In this document: one piece after another, positions 20,550 to 31,734 of the stretch | Layout: each line of letters opens with the position of its first letter | How positions within the stretch are numbered: position 1 is the stretch's first letter | Origin: Sweltsa coloradensis | Lineage: Eukaryota; Arthropoda; Insecta; Plecoptera; Chloroperlidae | Length of the DNA stretch: 64,000 bases | Assembly: GCA_024449915.1 (NCBI GenBank) | Contig: JAMZAV010003135.1 | Coordinates: 1 to 64,000, forward strand | Direction: 5' to 3' | The notes under the pieces: model-generated | The model's input: the letters and a program-made list of their open reading frames with translations, nothing else | Told to the model about the DNA's origin: nothing | Databases searched by the model: none | Program-made: the position numbers and the translations under genes

Positions 20550-20820
20550 GGAAAACGCCAAAGTCGTTGTTAAGACGAGTGAGCGAGTCATGTGTTGAGT
20601 TCCCAGGAACATTTGCATTTAAGTTTGATAATTATATTGGTATATAATAGGGTTTTTAAGTTTCGTTGGTATAAGGGCGCGTCAACTGTAAGGCCATATA
20701 ATGCGCCACTCTAGCCTATGATAGGCTTGGGAGGCCTTAGGTAGAGGAAAGAAAGGGAATGTTACAGGGTACTCAACACATGGCTCACTCACTCGTCTAA
20801 CAACGACTTTGGTTTCTTCC
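20550..20820. mobile_element. MITE family M, copy 1
   Basis: Terminal inverted repeats of about 70 bp: GGAAAACGCCAAAGTCGTTG at the left, and its near-complement ending CAACGACTTTGGTTTCTTCC at the right, both continuing into a GACGAGTGAGCGAGTCATGTG segment. TA dinucleotides flank both ends (20548-20549, 20821-20822). The ~120-bp centre is noncoding. The same TIRs bound 33583-33759. Confidence 0.8.
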
Positions 20821-20830
20821 TAAAGTGTAT

Positions 20831-21445
20831 ATATCCTTGAGATACAAAGTGACCATCCGCGGACGAGACCGGGATCGGTTGTCCCGTCTATTGTTTGAAT
20901 TTTTCCCTTTCCACCTTTTTTGGCGTGACCGAATTTGGGAGCGAACATGGGTTTTTTTCTACCTGCCTCCGCACATTTCAAATCTATTGTGATAAAAATA
21001 ATTTATTCAGCGAAATATTTTTTTTATTATTGCATGTATTTAATAACGTGGTTCAAATGAGTAGCTTGAGTTATGAAATGAGTTTTTTTCCCTAGTGTCT
21101 ACGATCAAAACTGACTGAAATATAAAAATATTATTATATTACTAAATAATAACAAAAGAAGCATTATCCGTAACTCAGTCAGTTTTTATCCTAGAATTTC
21201 GTCCAAAAAAATGACATTCAAGACGCACGCTTAATATTTTAACAACGTTATTAGATATTTGCAATTAAACAAAAAAACATCAATAAATAAATAGAACAAT
21301 AGAACAGGAAGAGAATACAGCAGGTAGAAAACCCTAAGTTTCTAGGATGGTCTATTTTACGACTTCACGCGACAACCCTTAGCAGCTGCCTCATACCCAT
21401 ACCCGACGCGTCCGTCGATGGTCACTTTGTATCTCAAGGATAAAT
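20831..21445. repeat. Inverted repeat pair around 530 bp of AT-rich DNA
   Basis: ATCCTTGAGATACAAAGTGA at 20834 and following is repeated in inverse orientation ending near 21442, each arm about 42 bp and each continuing into CATCnnCGGACG. Weaker inner matches (GGGTTTTCTACCTGC) suggest two facing copies of one repeat. The - strand ORF 21575-21357 crosses the right arm. It has one hydrophobic segment but no recognisable family. Confidence 0.55.
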
Positions 21446-21875
21446 AAACTATAGTTAAACGAGGGAGCAAAGCGACCGAGAGAATGCACAACAGACCTAC
21501 CAGTATGTAAACCAAGTGCGAAACATTTGATATAGTGCCTTTAACCTCCTCATGCTCAAAGATTTTCAGACTCATAGTTGCATCTCAATAAAAATGGCTG
21601 ACTTATGAACATATTCATACAGCAATGCAGACATTTAATGCCAACTGGTGATCGATTACATGGCCACTGTATTTATTTACAAGTATTGATTTTGAAGTGA
21701 AATGCACCATTTTACAGTTGATCCATAGAAAAAAAATCCCTGAAAATGTAATATCTGCAACAATGTAGTGTCGTCACGATTCGCCTTACTACATATTTCC
21801 ATAACTCATCACACACCTAAAGGCACATGCGCCATTGTCATCAACACTATTTGAAAGACGTCAGTTCACCTTGAG
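21446..21875. other. Spacer without recognised content
   Basis: AT-rich DNA with no repeat shared with the rest of the window and no supported gene. Confidence 0.4.
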
Positions 21876-21879
21876 TGCA

Positions 21880-23160
21880 ACTTCGATATGACCTCGCCGC
21901 CCCGCACCTTTTGACTTCTACCTGCAAGCACACAGCACAGCAGAGAGAGCCTCGTCTTGCAGTCGGTATGTTGTTCTTGTCCCAGGCCGACGTGTTTTGT
22001 CCGCGCTCTTCGCTCTGGTCTCATTGGGCCTCCTTAGTACACAGAGTTAGCTTCTTGCTGCTTAGAGTTGCTGCTGTATGTGTTGCTTGTTCAAGTCTTT
22101 GCTGTGTCCTCGTTCTCATTCATCATTCTTTTTAATGTTAGTCACTTCAGGAGGTTGTCTGTACTGTCCAGACTGTAAGGCTTAGTTCTCTTACTCTGCC
22201 CTGCTTGTCAGAGAAGCGCTCGTCATCTCAGTGTTGTGCTCCGTCTGTTCCGTCCGTGCAGCCTGAGGATTTGATGTTCAGAAAGTGCTAGGTTCTGTTC
22301 AATGTGACATTAGAACTTTGACACGGTTTATGTGCTGTGATTTTTTCCGCTCTTGTTCGGCCTCCACAGCACATGACGTTGGCTTCTGTTTCTGCTGAAT
22401 GTGTTGTTAATTGTCTGTTATCTTATGAGAATGTATGTTCCGTCCAGACTGAAAGGTTTTGTTGCTACTCTGTAAAGCGTGTGATCTCAGTGTTGTTCTC
22501 CGTCTATTCCGTCCGCATAGGTTGTGCGTTTTATGTTTGGTCAGTGTTTGCTTCTGTTTAGTGCGAGATTACAGGCTTGACACACTAGTGGTGCTGGTTT
22601 CTTTGCTTTTTTTGTTGTTGTATAGAGTTTTTCATTTGCCCTGCTGCTCATAGAAATATCCCTCACGATCAATAAACTACACAGCTCATCATTCATCAAT
22701 GCAATTTTCAAAACCTCCAATACACTCACGTGCTGCATCGATATGACCTTGCCGCCCCGCACCTTTTCATTACCACATACACACACGGTGCATCCTCGCA
22801 GTCGGTATGTTGTTCTTGTCGCATGCGTACGTGTTTTGTGTCCGCTCGTTGTTTTGTTTTTATGGGGCCTCCATAGAACATAAGAGTTGGTTTCTGTTGT
22901 TGCTTAATATCTTGTTTGATCAAGTCTTGGCTGTGTCCTCGCATCCATCGTTCTGATTTAGGTTTGTTCACTTCAGAGGGTTGTCTATTCTGTCCAGCCT
23001 GGAAGGTTTAGTAGTACTATCTTTCTCCTGCCCTGCTTGTCAGGGAAGCGCTCAACATCTCAGCCTGAGGGGTTAATGGTCGGAAAGTGTAAGGTTCTGT
23101 TCAGTGTGGGATGAGAGTCTCAACACATAGGATGTTCACGATTTCAGTGCTGTTACGTAC
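21880..23160 (+). repeat. Family A tandem cluster (copies 3 and 4)
   Basis: Two long direct copies start at 21886 and 22739, both with GATATGACCT(C/T)GCCGCCCCGC, CAGTCGGTATGTTGTTCTTG, CAAGTCTT(T/G)GCTGTGTCCTCG and TGTCAG(A/G)GAAGCGCT in order. A partial third module (22340-22560) lies between them. The long period, about 850 bp, suggests tandem duplication of a noncoding element. ORFs on either strand are short and not conserved. Confidence 0.7.
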
Positions 23161-25055
23161 ATCTTAGATTTTATTTATTCCTGGAAGTCAGTAGAGCCTA
23201 GTCTGATCTTTCTTTCTACTGACTTATTGATCACGACCACGTACAGAATTATATTTATTTCCGTCAACAATGCTGCTCCTTACCGTAGGCCTATTTAGAT
23301 GCTGATTTCTGGTGATGTGTCTTCAAAAATAAAAACAAACTTTTCTCTACATCTTGAAATTAAAAAAAACAACACTTGTGAATCCTACTTGCTGCTAGGA
23401 GAAATCTCCTGTCATCAAGTGCTAGTCAAAATTTCTATGCAGCTGAGAATGCTGTAGAGTGTAGACTATTTATTTTATATTGTCAGTTTAAGAACCTCTT
23501 ATTGCCAAACTTATTAAGTGTTAGTACATACGGTTAGACTACATATGCTACACAATGTTTCATAATGTAAGAAGAAGACAAGCATGTACAGGAATTATTG
23601 TTAATTAGTTGTTTTGACGTGACATGTATATGCCATCATTTAAATTGTCCATTTGTGGCTAGAGCTTGTACTACAAAAGTTGTCCCGGTAGGCCTACTCA
23701 GCCTACATTCAGCTCACTAGAATACCGTACCCTATTGTTGCTGATGTTTTCTGATTAATTATCCAATATAAAGGCTCGTTCATTGACTCGCGTCTGGAGC
23801 AACGCAACTCAAGCGCAGCCAATCAGGTGACATCATCTATGTTAAATTGGATTGATATATCATCTCTGCCGATCACCCCATCCGCTACCATTTGTTTACA
23901 ATTACGCCCAGAAGTAACGTCGCTAGTGTTTTATCGATTTTGGCTCATTTAACCTTGAAGTTCTCGATTTTCAAGAACAGCAAGAAGCTGTCCGGCTAAA
24001 GGTTAATGTTAAAAAGCATCTGTTGATGAGTAGAACATTCTCATTTTGATTCGCCAGGTGACACTCGTCATGTAGCAGTAGGAGCGTCATCTGTGAGTTT
24101 TAGTGTGTTCACACATTCAGAACAATAGTAAGCTACAATCACAATCTACTGAGGTGTGTCAGTTTATTATCTGTAGCTTACCTTGAAGACCAAGAACTGT
24201 TAGTCCAAATCTTGTGGCAATAGCCAGAATCAATATTTCACTCTGTTTTCGTGAAACACATGTTGCAACGCCAAAGTTAAGCAGAACCTCCTATTCCATC
24301 TGAACAGCTTGTAGGCCTGCCTGGCCCAGCGTTGTCTCGCCGTATTTATCTTATTTGACGTGTTAATTATTGACATGGCTTTTCTTGATGTTCCATTGAT
24401 CACACGCACTATCAGTATGCTAATAAACCGATTACATACTTGTTTCGACAATACATTCACTTCATAACCCGACTTTACACTCTTACACGCCAATTTCGTG
24501 TTTCTGCTAATTCCAGAACTTTCAACCATCTCCTAGGGACGCTGTCTTCACTTCCGTTTTTAAAACCACGCAGTTTCACCGTTCTTCTCCGAATCACTGC
24601 CTTGATAACAATTACCATGCACCACATTTACGCCTCGTAACGATTTGTATTGACAATAATATTTGTTGTTATTGTTGCATTCTTAATTGATATTTTACCT
24701 CACAATTATCATCATTATTATTTAAATAATTATCATGTTATTATTACTAATGAACCAAAAACATTTGACTGCTCTAACGTTCATAGAATTAAACATAGGC
24801 CTAGAACGTCATTTGTTTTCTTTATGCATGAAAAATGTTGGGCGGTTTATTTGAAATTGAACTATTAGCCCAGCTGATCAATCTGTTTCGTCACAATATT
24901 ATTGATTGACTGTAATGAAATGAACCTTATATTATTATTTTTCATTAATTGTTAATTACAATTTATTACAATTTTGGTAACTATGCTTACACAGAAGGGT
25001 ATGCATAGCTTAAAAGAATTACCTGATATTCCGTAATAATAAACAACTGCCTTGC
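23161..25055. other. Gene-poor stretch
   Basis: No recognised protein, RNA gene or repeat family shared elsewhere in the window. The best frame, - strand 24529-24230 (99 codons, basic), has no recognisable motif and no splice context, and I do not call it. 24640-24760 and 24890-24980 are AT-rich simple sequence. Confidence 0.4.
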
Positions 25056-25059
25056 ACTG

Positions 25060-25505
25060 GGAGTCTTCCCACAACCGTGGAAGAAGTCACTGATTAATCC
25101 AATTCCTAAAGTAAGTAGCCCTGCCGAGTACAAAGATATACAGCCCATAAGTATTTTGCCTTTTATGTAAAAAATATTTGAAAAAGTACTGAATCAACAG
25201 ATCACAGATAACTGCGCTGCAAATAGTCTGATTCCCCAAAGCCAATCAGGCTTTAGGGCACACCATAGCACTACGACAGCCTTGGCGACTATAACCGATG
25301 GTATTCTCAGGGCCAGTGATAGGGGATTGGTGACATCAGTGATATTATTGGACTATTCAAAAGCCTTTGGACAATTGATCATAAACTCTCACTGGCAAAG
25401 CTTTCATACTACGGCTTCTCAGAAAATGCATTATCGCTTATGAAAGAATACCTAAGTAACCAAACACAAGTAGTTTCTATAAACTCAAAACTATCCAATC
25501 CCCGT
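25060..25505 (+). pseudogene. Jockey/CR1-like LINE RT N-terminal fragment (copy 1 of tandem)
   Basis: The frame shows PSAEYKDIQPISILP-like text (RT block 1), SQSGFRAHHST, the palm motif LLDYSKAF with its catalytic Asp, then LSLAKLSYYGFSEN. A frameshift falls near AFD(T)IDHK. It ends abruptly near 25505, where an antisense fragment begins. Style differs from the downstream I-type RT, so it comes from a different LINE family or clade. Confidence 0.65.
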
Positions 25506-25556
25506 TGCGTAAGATTTAATACATCGATACGCTTTCATCACGGTACTGATACTAAC

Positions 25557-25690
25557 TCATTCAAAAACAAATTTACCATTAATTTTATCACATGTATTAT
25601 TTGTATACCATTTAATCAGGTCTTCATCTGCTTCATTTGATCTAACGGACTGTATGTAGTAATTATTAATTTTGTCTGGATCCCTCAAGT
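25557..25690 (-). pseudogene. Antisense LINE endonuclease-RT linker fragment
   Basis: The - strand reads SHIPDHLRDPDKINNYYIQS and then NEADEDLIKWYTNN, the 'lpd.l.dp..iNnyf' connector between endonuclease and RT in CR1/Jockey-like LINEs. It is wedged in opposite orientation between two sense RT pieces and occurs identically in the second tandem copy. Confidence 0.55.
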
Positions 25691-26774
25691 GGTCGGGGAT
25701 GTGTGATTCTACGAATTTATTGTGAATATCGAGCTTGCTACACAGTTGCAACTGCAAACGGGAGTTCCTCAAGGATCTGTCCTTTCGGTTCCCCTGTTTG
25801 CAGTCGCAATAAACAGTGTCACCTCGTGCATACCTAAGTCCATCATGTCCTACTTATTCGTCGACGACTAGGGGATTTTCTATAGGTCGGTCAACATTTC
25901 CGTCGCCGAACGACATCTGCAGATTGCATTGAACAACATCGGTGATTGGGCCCGAGCACGTGGCACAAAATTTTCTGCCGATAAAACACAATGCATTCAC
26001 TTTTGTCGCAGTCGGAATTTGCAAGTAGATCCACGTCTTACCCTAAACGGTGTGCAACTTGAATTTAAACCACAAGTTTGCGTTCTTGGCATGGAGTTTG
26101 ATACTAAACTAAATTGGAGATACCACGTCACAGAACTGCGCAAACGATGTATGTTGAAATTAAATATCCTTAAAGTTCTTAGTAACACTTCATGGGGTGC
26201 GGACAGGACATGTCTTTTGCAAATATATGGTTCACTGGTTAGGTCCGTAATGGACTATGCCTGTTGGGTCTACTCTTCGGCCCGTGATTCCATCTTGAAA
26301 CTTCTCGATACTGTCCACCACAGTGGTCTCCGGCTGGCGCTGGGTGCATTTCAGACGAGCCCCGTCCTCAGCCTCTATGCTGAGGCAGGAATGACCTCCC
26401 TCGCAGAAAGACGGAATTACTTGTTGGGCAGATACGTATTAAAGATCCGGGCAATGCGTAACCACCCATCTCATGATGCTCTATTTGATGAGAGATTTGT
26501 CCGTCACTTCGATACCAAACCATTGGCGACCCTTCCAGTAGGATTACGTTGTAGACATCTTTTTAGACTTTTAAATTTTGATGTACCCAATCTATTGAGT
26601 TTCGTTTTGAGCCGAAACCCTCCATGGCTAGTTCCGGAACCTGAAATTCGTTTCGACCTTTGCCAATATAATAAGTCCACAACATCAGATGTATTTTCCA
26701 AAGAAGTTTTCAAGCTATTTGTCACGAATACCGTACCTTTAAATTCATTTTCACTGATGGATCTGAAACTGGCT
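25690..26774 (+). pseudogene. I-type LINE reverse transcriptase, palm to thumb (copy 1)
   Basis: From about 25750 the frame gives LQLQTGVPQGSVLSVPLFAV (RT motif B), then SYLFVDD, the catalytic dyad followed by a stop, then from 25929 an open frame of 286 codons: HLQIALNNIGDWARARGTKF, thumb motif WGADRTCLLQIYGSLVRSVMDYAC and HSGLRLALGAFQTSP, typical of I/Nimb elements. The N-terminal half of RT is missing. The ORF runs into RNase H (FTDGSETG) and is then cut by a family E insertion. Confidence 0.8.
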
Positions 26775-26896
26775 TGTGGCTGGTTCTGACCAGCACAGGC
26801 CTGTCCACCCCTTGTCCCCCCGCGTCATCCCTTTACGTCCCTGCCTTCGTCTCGATTAGCCAAGTTGCATAAATATGAGACGTAAAGCAATATCCA
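26775..26896 (+). repeat. Family E retroposon, 5'-truncated, inserted in LINE (copy 1)
   Basis: Only the 3' ~122 bp of family E (from TGTGGCTGGTTCTGACC to GCAATATCCAA). Flanked by the 9-bp direct repeat AAACTGGCT at 26766-26774 and 26897-26905. 5' truncation plus target duplication is the signature of LINE-mediated retroposition. Confidence 0.85.
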
Positions 26897-26905
26897 AAAC
26901 TGGCT

Positions 26906-27658
26906 CGAAGGTTGGTTGCGCTTACTATTGTGGCGGCAGCAGTGTTGGTTTCAGACTTCATGACATGTGTTCTGTTTTCACTGCTGAAATGTATGCCATA
27001 CGACAAGCTTTGAAATATATTATGAACAAAGATGTGAAGCTTCATGGTATGTTCAGATAGTTTAAGTGCACTTCAGGCACTCCACGTCATGTTCTCTACC
27101 CACCATTTAGTAATTGACATTCAGTTCTTCATGGAGAAACTTCATGCGAGAGGCTACAAAATCATGTTCTGCTGGGTCCCTGGTCATGTAGGTATCTCTG
27201 GCAACAAGGAGGCTGACTTGGCAGCCAAGGCTGCAACGCAAAAAGCTTCTACTGATTTTGACCTCGTACCTGTTCCTGATGTCCACAGTGGGTTCAAGAA
27301 CCATATGTTGAAATTAGGTCAGGATTGTTGGAATGCTTTGCAGAATAATAAGCTGCGTCGTGTTATGCCCTGTCTTTCACTGAAGGTGCGAACCCCTTCT
27401 TCCATTCTTTCTCGTCGTGAGGAGGTTGTATTGGCGCGAGTACGAATAGGGCACACACACCTCACCTATGCCTATCTTTTTACCAGAGATAAGATTGCTC
27501 CGATTTGCGACACGTGTGATGTGTTGCTATCCGTTCATCATTTGATGACTGACTGCTCTAAGTATGATGGGTTGAGACTCCAATTGAATTTAAATCTATC
27601 ACATGAAGAACTTTTGTCTTATGAAAGCAGTGAAAAACTATCACATTTCTTACCTTAG
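26906..27658 (+). pseudogene. I-type LINE RNase H domain and C-terminal zinc motif (copy 1)
   Basis: After the family E insertion the frame resumes with GSKVGCAYYCGG, then AEMYAIRQAL (second acidic residue), CSDSLSALQAL (third Asp), CWVPGHVGISGNKEAD (last His/Asp motif), and a C-terminal CDTCD...VHHLMTDC zinc element. A one-base loss near 27043 (compare copy 2) shifts the frame, so two ORFs are needed. RNase H after RT places the element in the I superfamily. Confidence 0.85.
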
Positions 27659-28359
27659 CAATCTGATCGACAAACTATGACAGTTCATATAAAATAAAAA
27701 AATCCATGAATCATGTTGACTTGCTATTCATTATGACGACGTGGCAACGTTTTCCTGATTATGATTATGATTATGATTTGGTAATTTGGCATTTTCTACA
27801 TATGGCAACTTTAGCATGTATACCTTTTCCCGATTTGGCTGTCTACAGATATATCGACCTTGGCAATTTTTTTCATGACAATGATTTGAAAATCACATTT
27901 AACCTTATTAACCTGCTGCTCATGCTGTTGACGTTGATGTCATTTGTCGTTGCAGCGGTGACCTCAGCAGATGTGAGAGGCGGCGCTGTTTTCTTGGAGT
28001 TTTCATTTGAGCTGTGTTTGAATTTTAAGCCTGAAACAAACAGACCGCGTACTCCACACACACATGGTCCTCCATTCACTCCAGAGTTTCATTTTCATCT
28101 TCATGTATCACCCATTCATCTCTTGCCCCAACATAATTTCTTGTTGAAAATGAATACTACGATATTGAGGAGTTCTTGGCGGACAATAATAATATGTCTT
28201 GAAAATACAATTTATTTTGCATATAGATGCCTAGACTTATATTATCTAGTAGCCTATCTTATATTAGTGTAAAAGTATATATTTTTATTGTGTATTGTTG
28301 TAAAAGTGTATTTTGTAATTAATGTAAATTAGTTTAAGTATTTTCTATACATTTTTACC
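27659..28359 (+). other. 3' untranslated region of LINE copy 1, with captured exon piece
   Basis: 27914-28043 is identical by eye to 31882-32011, that is exon B sequence plus its acceptor, in antisense relative to exon coding. The remainder is LINE 3' UTR, including a (GATTAT)n run at about 27757-27778. It ends at 28359, where copy 2 begins; the terminal ~150 bp seen in copy 2 are absent. Confidence 0.75.
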
Positions 28360-28879
28360 TTTTATGTAAAAAATATTTGAAAAAGTACTCACACAGATAA
28401 CTGCGCTGCAAATAGTCTGATTCCCCAAAGCCAATCAGGCTTTAGGGCACACCAAAGCACTACGACAGCCTTGGCGACTATAACCGATGGTATTCTCAGG
28501 GCCAGTGATAGGGGATTGGTGACATCAGTGATATTATTGGACTATTCAAAAGCCTTTGGACAATTGATCATAAACTCTCACTGGCAAAGCTTTCATACTA
28601 CGGCTTCTCAGAAAATGCATTATCGCTTATGAAAGAATACCTAAGTAACCAAACACAAGTAGTTTCTATAAACTCAAAGCTATCCAATCCCCGTTGCGTA
28701 AGATTTAATACATCGATACGCTTTCATCACGGTACTGATACTAACTCATTCAAAAACAAATTTACCATTAATTTTCTCACATGTATTATTTGTATACCAT
28801 TTAATCAGGCCTTCATCTGCTTCATTTGATCTAACGGACTGTATGTAGTAATTATTAATTTTGTCTGGATCCCTCAAGT

Positions 28880-29964
28880 GGTCGGGGATGTGTGATTCTA
28901 CGAATTTATTGTGAATATCGAGCTTGCTACACAGTTGCAACTGCAAACGGGAGTTTCTCAAGGATCTGTCCTTTCGGTTCCCCTGTTTGCAGTCGCAATA
29001 AACAGTGTCACCTCGTGCATACCTAAGTCCATCATGTCCTACTTATTCGTCGACGACTAGGGGTTTTTCTATAGGTCGGTCAACATTTCCGTCGCCGAAC
29101 GACATCTTCAGATTGCATTGAACAACATCGGTGATAGGGCCCGAGCACGTGGCACAAAATTTTCTGCCGATAAAACACAATGCATTCACTTTTGTCGCAG
29201 TCGGAATATGCAAGTAGATCCACGTCTTACCCTAAACGGTGTGCAACTAGAATTTAAACCACAAGTTCGCGTTCTTGGCATGGAGTTTGATACTAAACTA
29301 AATTGGAGATACCACGTCACAGAACTGCGCAAACAATGTATGTTAAAATTAAATATCCTTAAAGTTCTTAGTAACACTTCATGGGGTGCGGACAGGACAT
29401 GTCTTTTGCAAATATATGGTTCACTGGTTAGGTCCGTAATGGACTATGCCTGTTGGGTCTACTCGTCGGCCCGTGATTCCATCTTGAAACTTCTCGATAC
29501 CGTCCACCACAGTGGTCTCCGGCTGGCGCTAGGTGCATTTCGGACGAGCCCCGTCCTCAGCCTCTATGCTGAGGCAGGAATGACCTCCCTCGCAGAAAGA
29601 CGGAATTACTTGTTGGGCAGATACGTATTAAAGATCCGGGCAATGCGTAAGCACCCATCTCATGATGCTCTATTTGATGAGAGATTTGTCCGTCACTTCG
29701 ATACCAAACCATTGGCGACCCTTCCAGTAGGATTACGTTGTAGACATCTTTTTAGACTTTTAAATTTTGATGTACCCAATCTATTGAGTTTCGTTTTGAG
29801 CCGAAACCCTCCATGGCTAGTTCCGGAACCTGAAATTCGTTTCGACCTTTGCCAATATAATACGTCCACAACATCAGATGTAATTTTCCAAAGAAGTTTT
29901 CAAGCTATTTGTCACGAATACCGTACCTTTAAATTCATTTTCACTGATGGATCTGAAACTGGCT
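28880..29964 (+). pseudogene. I-type LINE RT (copy 2)
   Basis: Same architecture as copy 1. Here the frame opened at 29118 stays open for 314 codons through motif text IFTDGSETG and into the family E insertion, giving an artificial C-terminus. RT N-terminal half missing, and VDD followed by a stop as in copy 1. Confidence 0.8.
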
Positions 29965-30086
29965 TGTGGCTGGTTCTGACCAGCACAGGCCTGTCCACCC
30001 CTTGTCCCCCCGCGTCATCCCTTTACGTCCCTGCCTTCGTCTCGATTAGCCAAGTTGCATAAATATGAGACGTAAAGCAATATCCA
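29965..30086 (+). repeat. Family E truncated insertion (copy 2)
   Basis: Same 122 bp and same AAACTGGCT duplications (29956-29964, 30087-30095) as in copy 1, so inserted before the tandem duplication. Confidence 0.85.
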
Positions 30087-30095
30087 AAACTGGCT

Positions 30096-30874
30096 CGAAG
30101 GTTGGTTGCGCTTACTATTGTGGCGGCAGTAGTGTTGGTTTCAGACTTCATGACATGTGTTCTGTTTTTACTGCTGAAATGTATGCCATACGACAAGCTT
30201 TGAAATATATTATGAAACAAAGATGTGGAAGCTTCATGGTATGTTCAGATAGTTTAAGTGCACTTCAGGCACTCCACGTCATGTTCTCTACCCACCATTT
30301 AGTAATTGACATTCAGTTCTTCATGGAGAAACTTCATGCGAGAGGCTACAAAATCATGTTCTGCTGGGTCCCTGGTCATGTAGGTATCTCTGGCAACAAG
30401 GAGGCTGACTTGGCAGCCAAGGCTGCAACGCAAAAAGCTTCTACTGATTTTGACCTCGTACCTGTTCCTGATGTCCACAGTGGGTTCAAGAACCATATGT
30501 TGAAATTAGGTCAGGATTGTTGGAATGCTTTGCAGAATAATAAGCTGCGTCGTGTGATGCCCTGTCTTTCACTGAAGGTGCGAACCCCTTCTTCCATTCT
30601 TTCTCGTCGTGAGGAGGTTGTATTGGCGCGAGTACGAATAGGGCACACACACCTCACCTATGCCTATCTTTTTACCAGAGATAAGATTGCTCCGATTTGC
30701 GACACGTGTGATGTGTTGCTATCCGTTCATCATTTGATGACTGACTGCTCTAAGTATGATGGGTTGAGACTCCAATTGAATTTAAATCTATCACATGAAG
30801 AACTTTTGTCTTATGAAAGCAGTGAAAAACTAATCACATTTCTTAACCTTAGCAATCTGATCGACAAACTATGA
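30096..30874 (+). pseudogene. I-type LINE RNase H and C-terminal zinc motif (copy 2)
   Basis: One uninterrupted frame (269 codons counted from an ATG inside the family E insert at 30065) covers the whole RNase H: AEMYAIRQAL, CSDSLSALQAL, WVPGHVGISGNKEAD, then CDTCD...HHLMTDC and a short tail ending LSNLIDKL. This copy keeps the bases lost in copy 1 near 27043 and 27640. Confidence 0.85.
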
Positions 30875-31107
30875 CAGTTCATATAAAATAAAAAAATCCA
30901 TGAAGCATGTTGACTTGCTATTCATTATGACGACGTGGCAACGTTTTCCTGATTATGATTATGATTATGATTTGGTAATTTGGCATTTTCTACATATGAC
31001 AACTTTAGCATGTATACCTTTTCCCGATTTGGCTGTCTACAGATATATCGACCTTGGCAATTTTTTTCATGACAATGATTTGAAAATCACATTTAACCTT
31101 ATTAACC

Positions 31108-31237
31108 TGCTGCTCATGCTGTTGACGTTGATGTCATTTGTCGTTGCAGCGGTGACCTCAGCAGATGTGAGAGGCGGCGCTGTTTTCTTGGAGTTTTCAT
31201 TTGAGCTGTGTTTGAATTTTAAGCCTGAAACAAACAG
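31108..31237 (-). other. Captured exon B fragment inside LINE 3' UTR (copy 2)
   Basis: 130 bp identical by eye to 31882-32011, including the polypyrimidine/AG acceptor, read on the - strand. It lies only ~0.65 kb from the complete exon B. The other copy is at 27914-28043. Confidence 0.75.
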
Positions 31238-31734
31238 ACCGCGTACTCCACACACACATGGTCCTCCATTCACTCCAGAGTTTCATTTTCATCTTCATGT
31301 ATCACCCATTCATCTCTTGCCCCAACATAATTTCTTGTTGAAAATGAATACTACGATATTGAGGAGTTCTTGGCGGACAATAATAATATGTCTTGAAAAT
31401 ACAATTTATTTTGCATATAGATGCCTAGACTTATATTATCTAGTAGCCTATCTTATATTAGTGTAAAAGTATATATTTTTATTGTGTATTGTTGTAAAAG
31501 TGTATTTTGTAATTAATGTAAATTAGTTTAAGTATTTTCTATACATCCTAATATTCAAGTCTTAGTCTTTTGAAAAGACGTGTTTAATAGCTTATAATGT
31601 AATGTTTAGAACTTGTTTATCTTGTCATAACATTGTAACATTATATACTAGTATTAGGTATACAAAACAAGACAATAAAATGAAATGAAATGAAATTTAC
31701 ACACAGGAGAAAAGTGCACGCAATTAATTCTTAC

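Larger units (their letters stand above)
28360..31697 (+). mobile_element. Second tandem copy of the composite LINE segment
   Basis: Repeats 25159-28359 almost without change, including the chimeric RT, the antisense linker fragment, the family E insertion and the captured exon. It differs by scattered substitutions, a ~10-bp deletion near 28399 and frame-restoring bases. It alone carries the true LINE 3' end, finishing in AATAAAATGAAATGAAATGA near 31697. Shared nested insertions show the tandem arose by duplication of DNA, not by two retropositions. Confidence 0.9.

Noticed and set aside
21357..21575. 72-codon ORF with one hydrophobic segment
   Set aside because: It crosses an inverted-repeat arm and has no family resemblance; likely chance.
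24230..24529. 99-codon basic ORF on the - strand
   Set aside because: No recognisable motif, no splice or start context, no second copy.
27706..28272. 188-codon + ORF after the LINE (also 30900-31466)
   Set aside because: It runs through LINE 3' UTR and the antisense exon fragment; composition is not protein-like and the real coding signal there is on the other strand.
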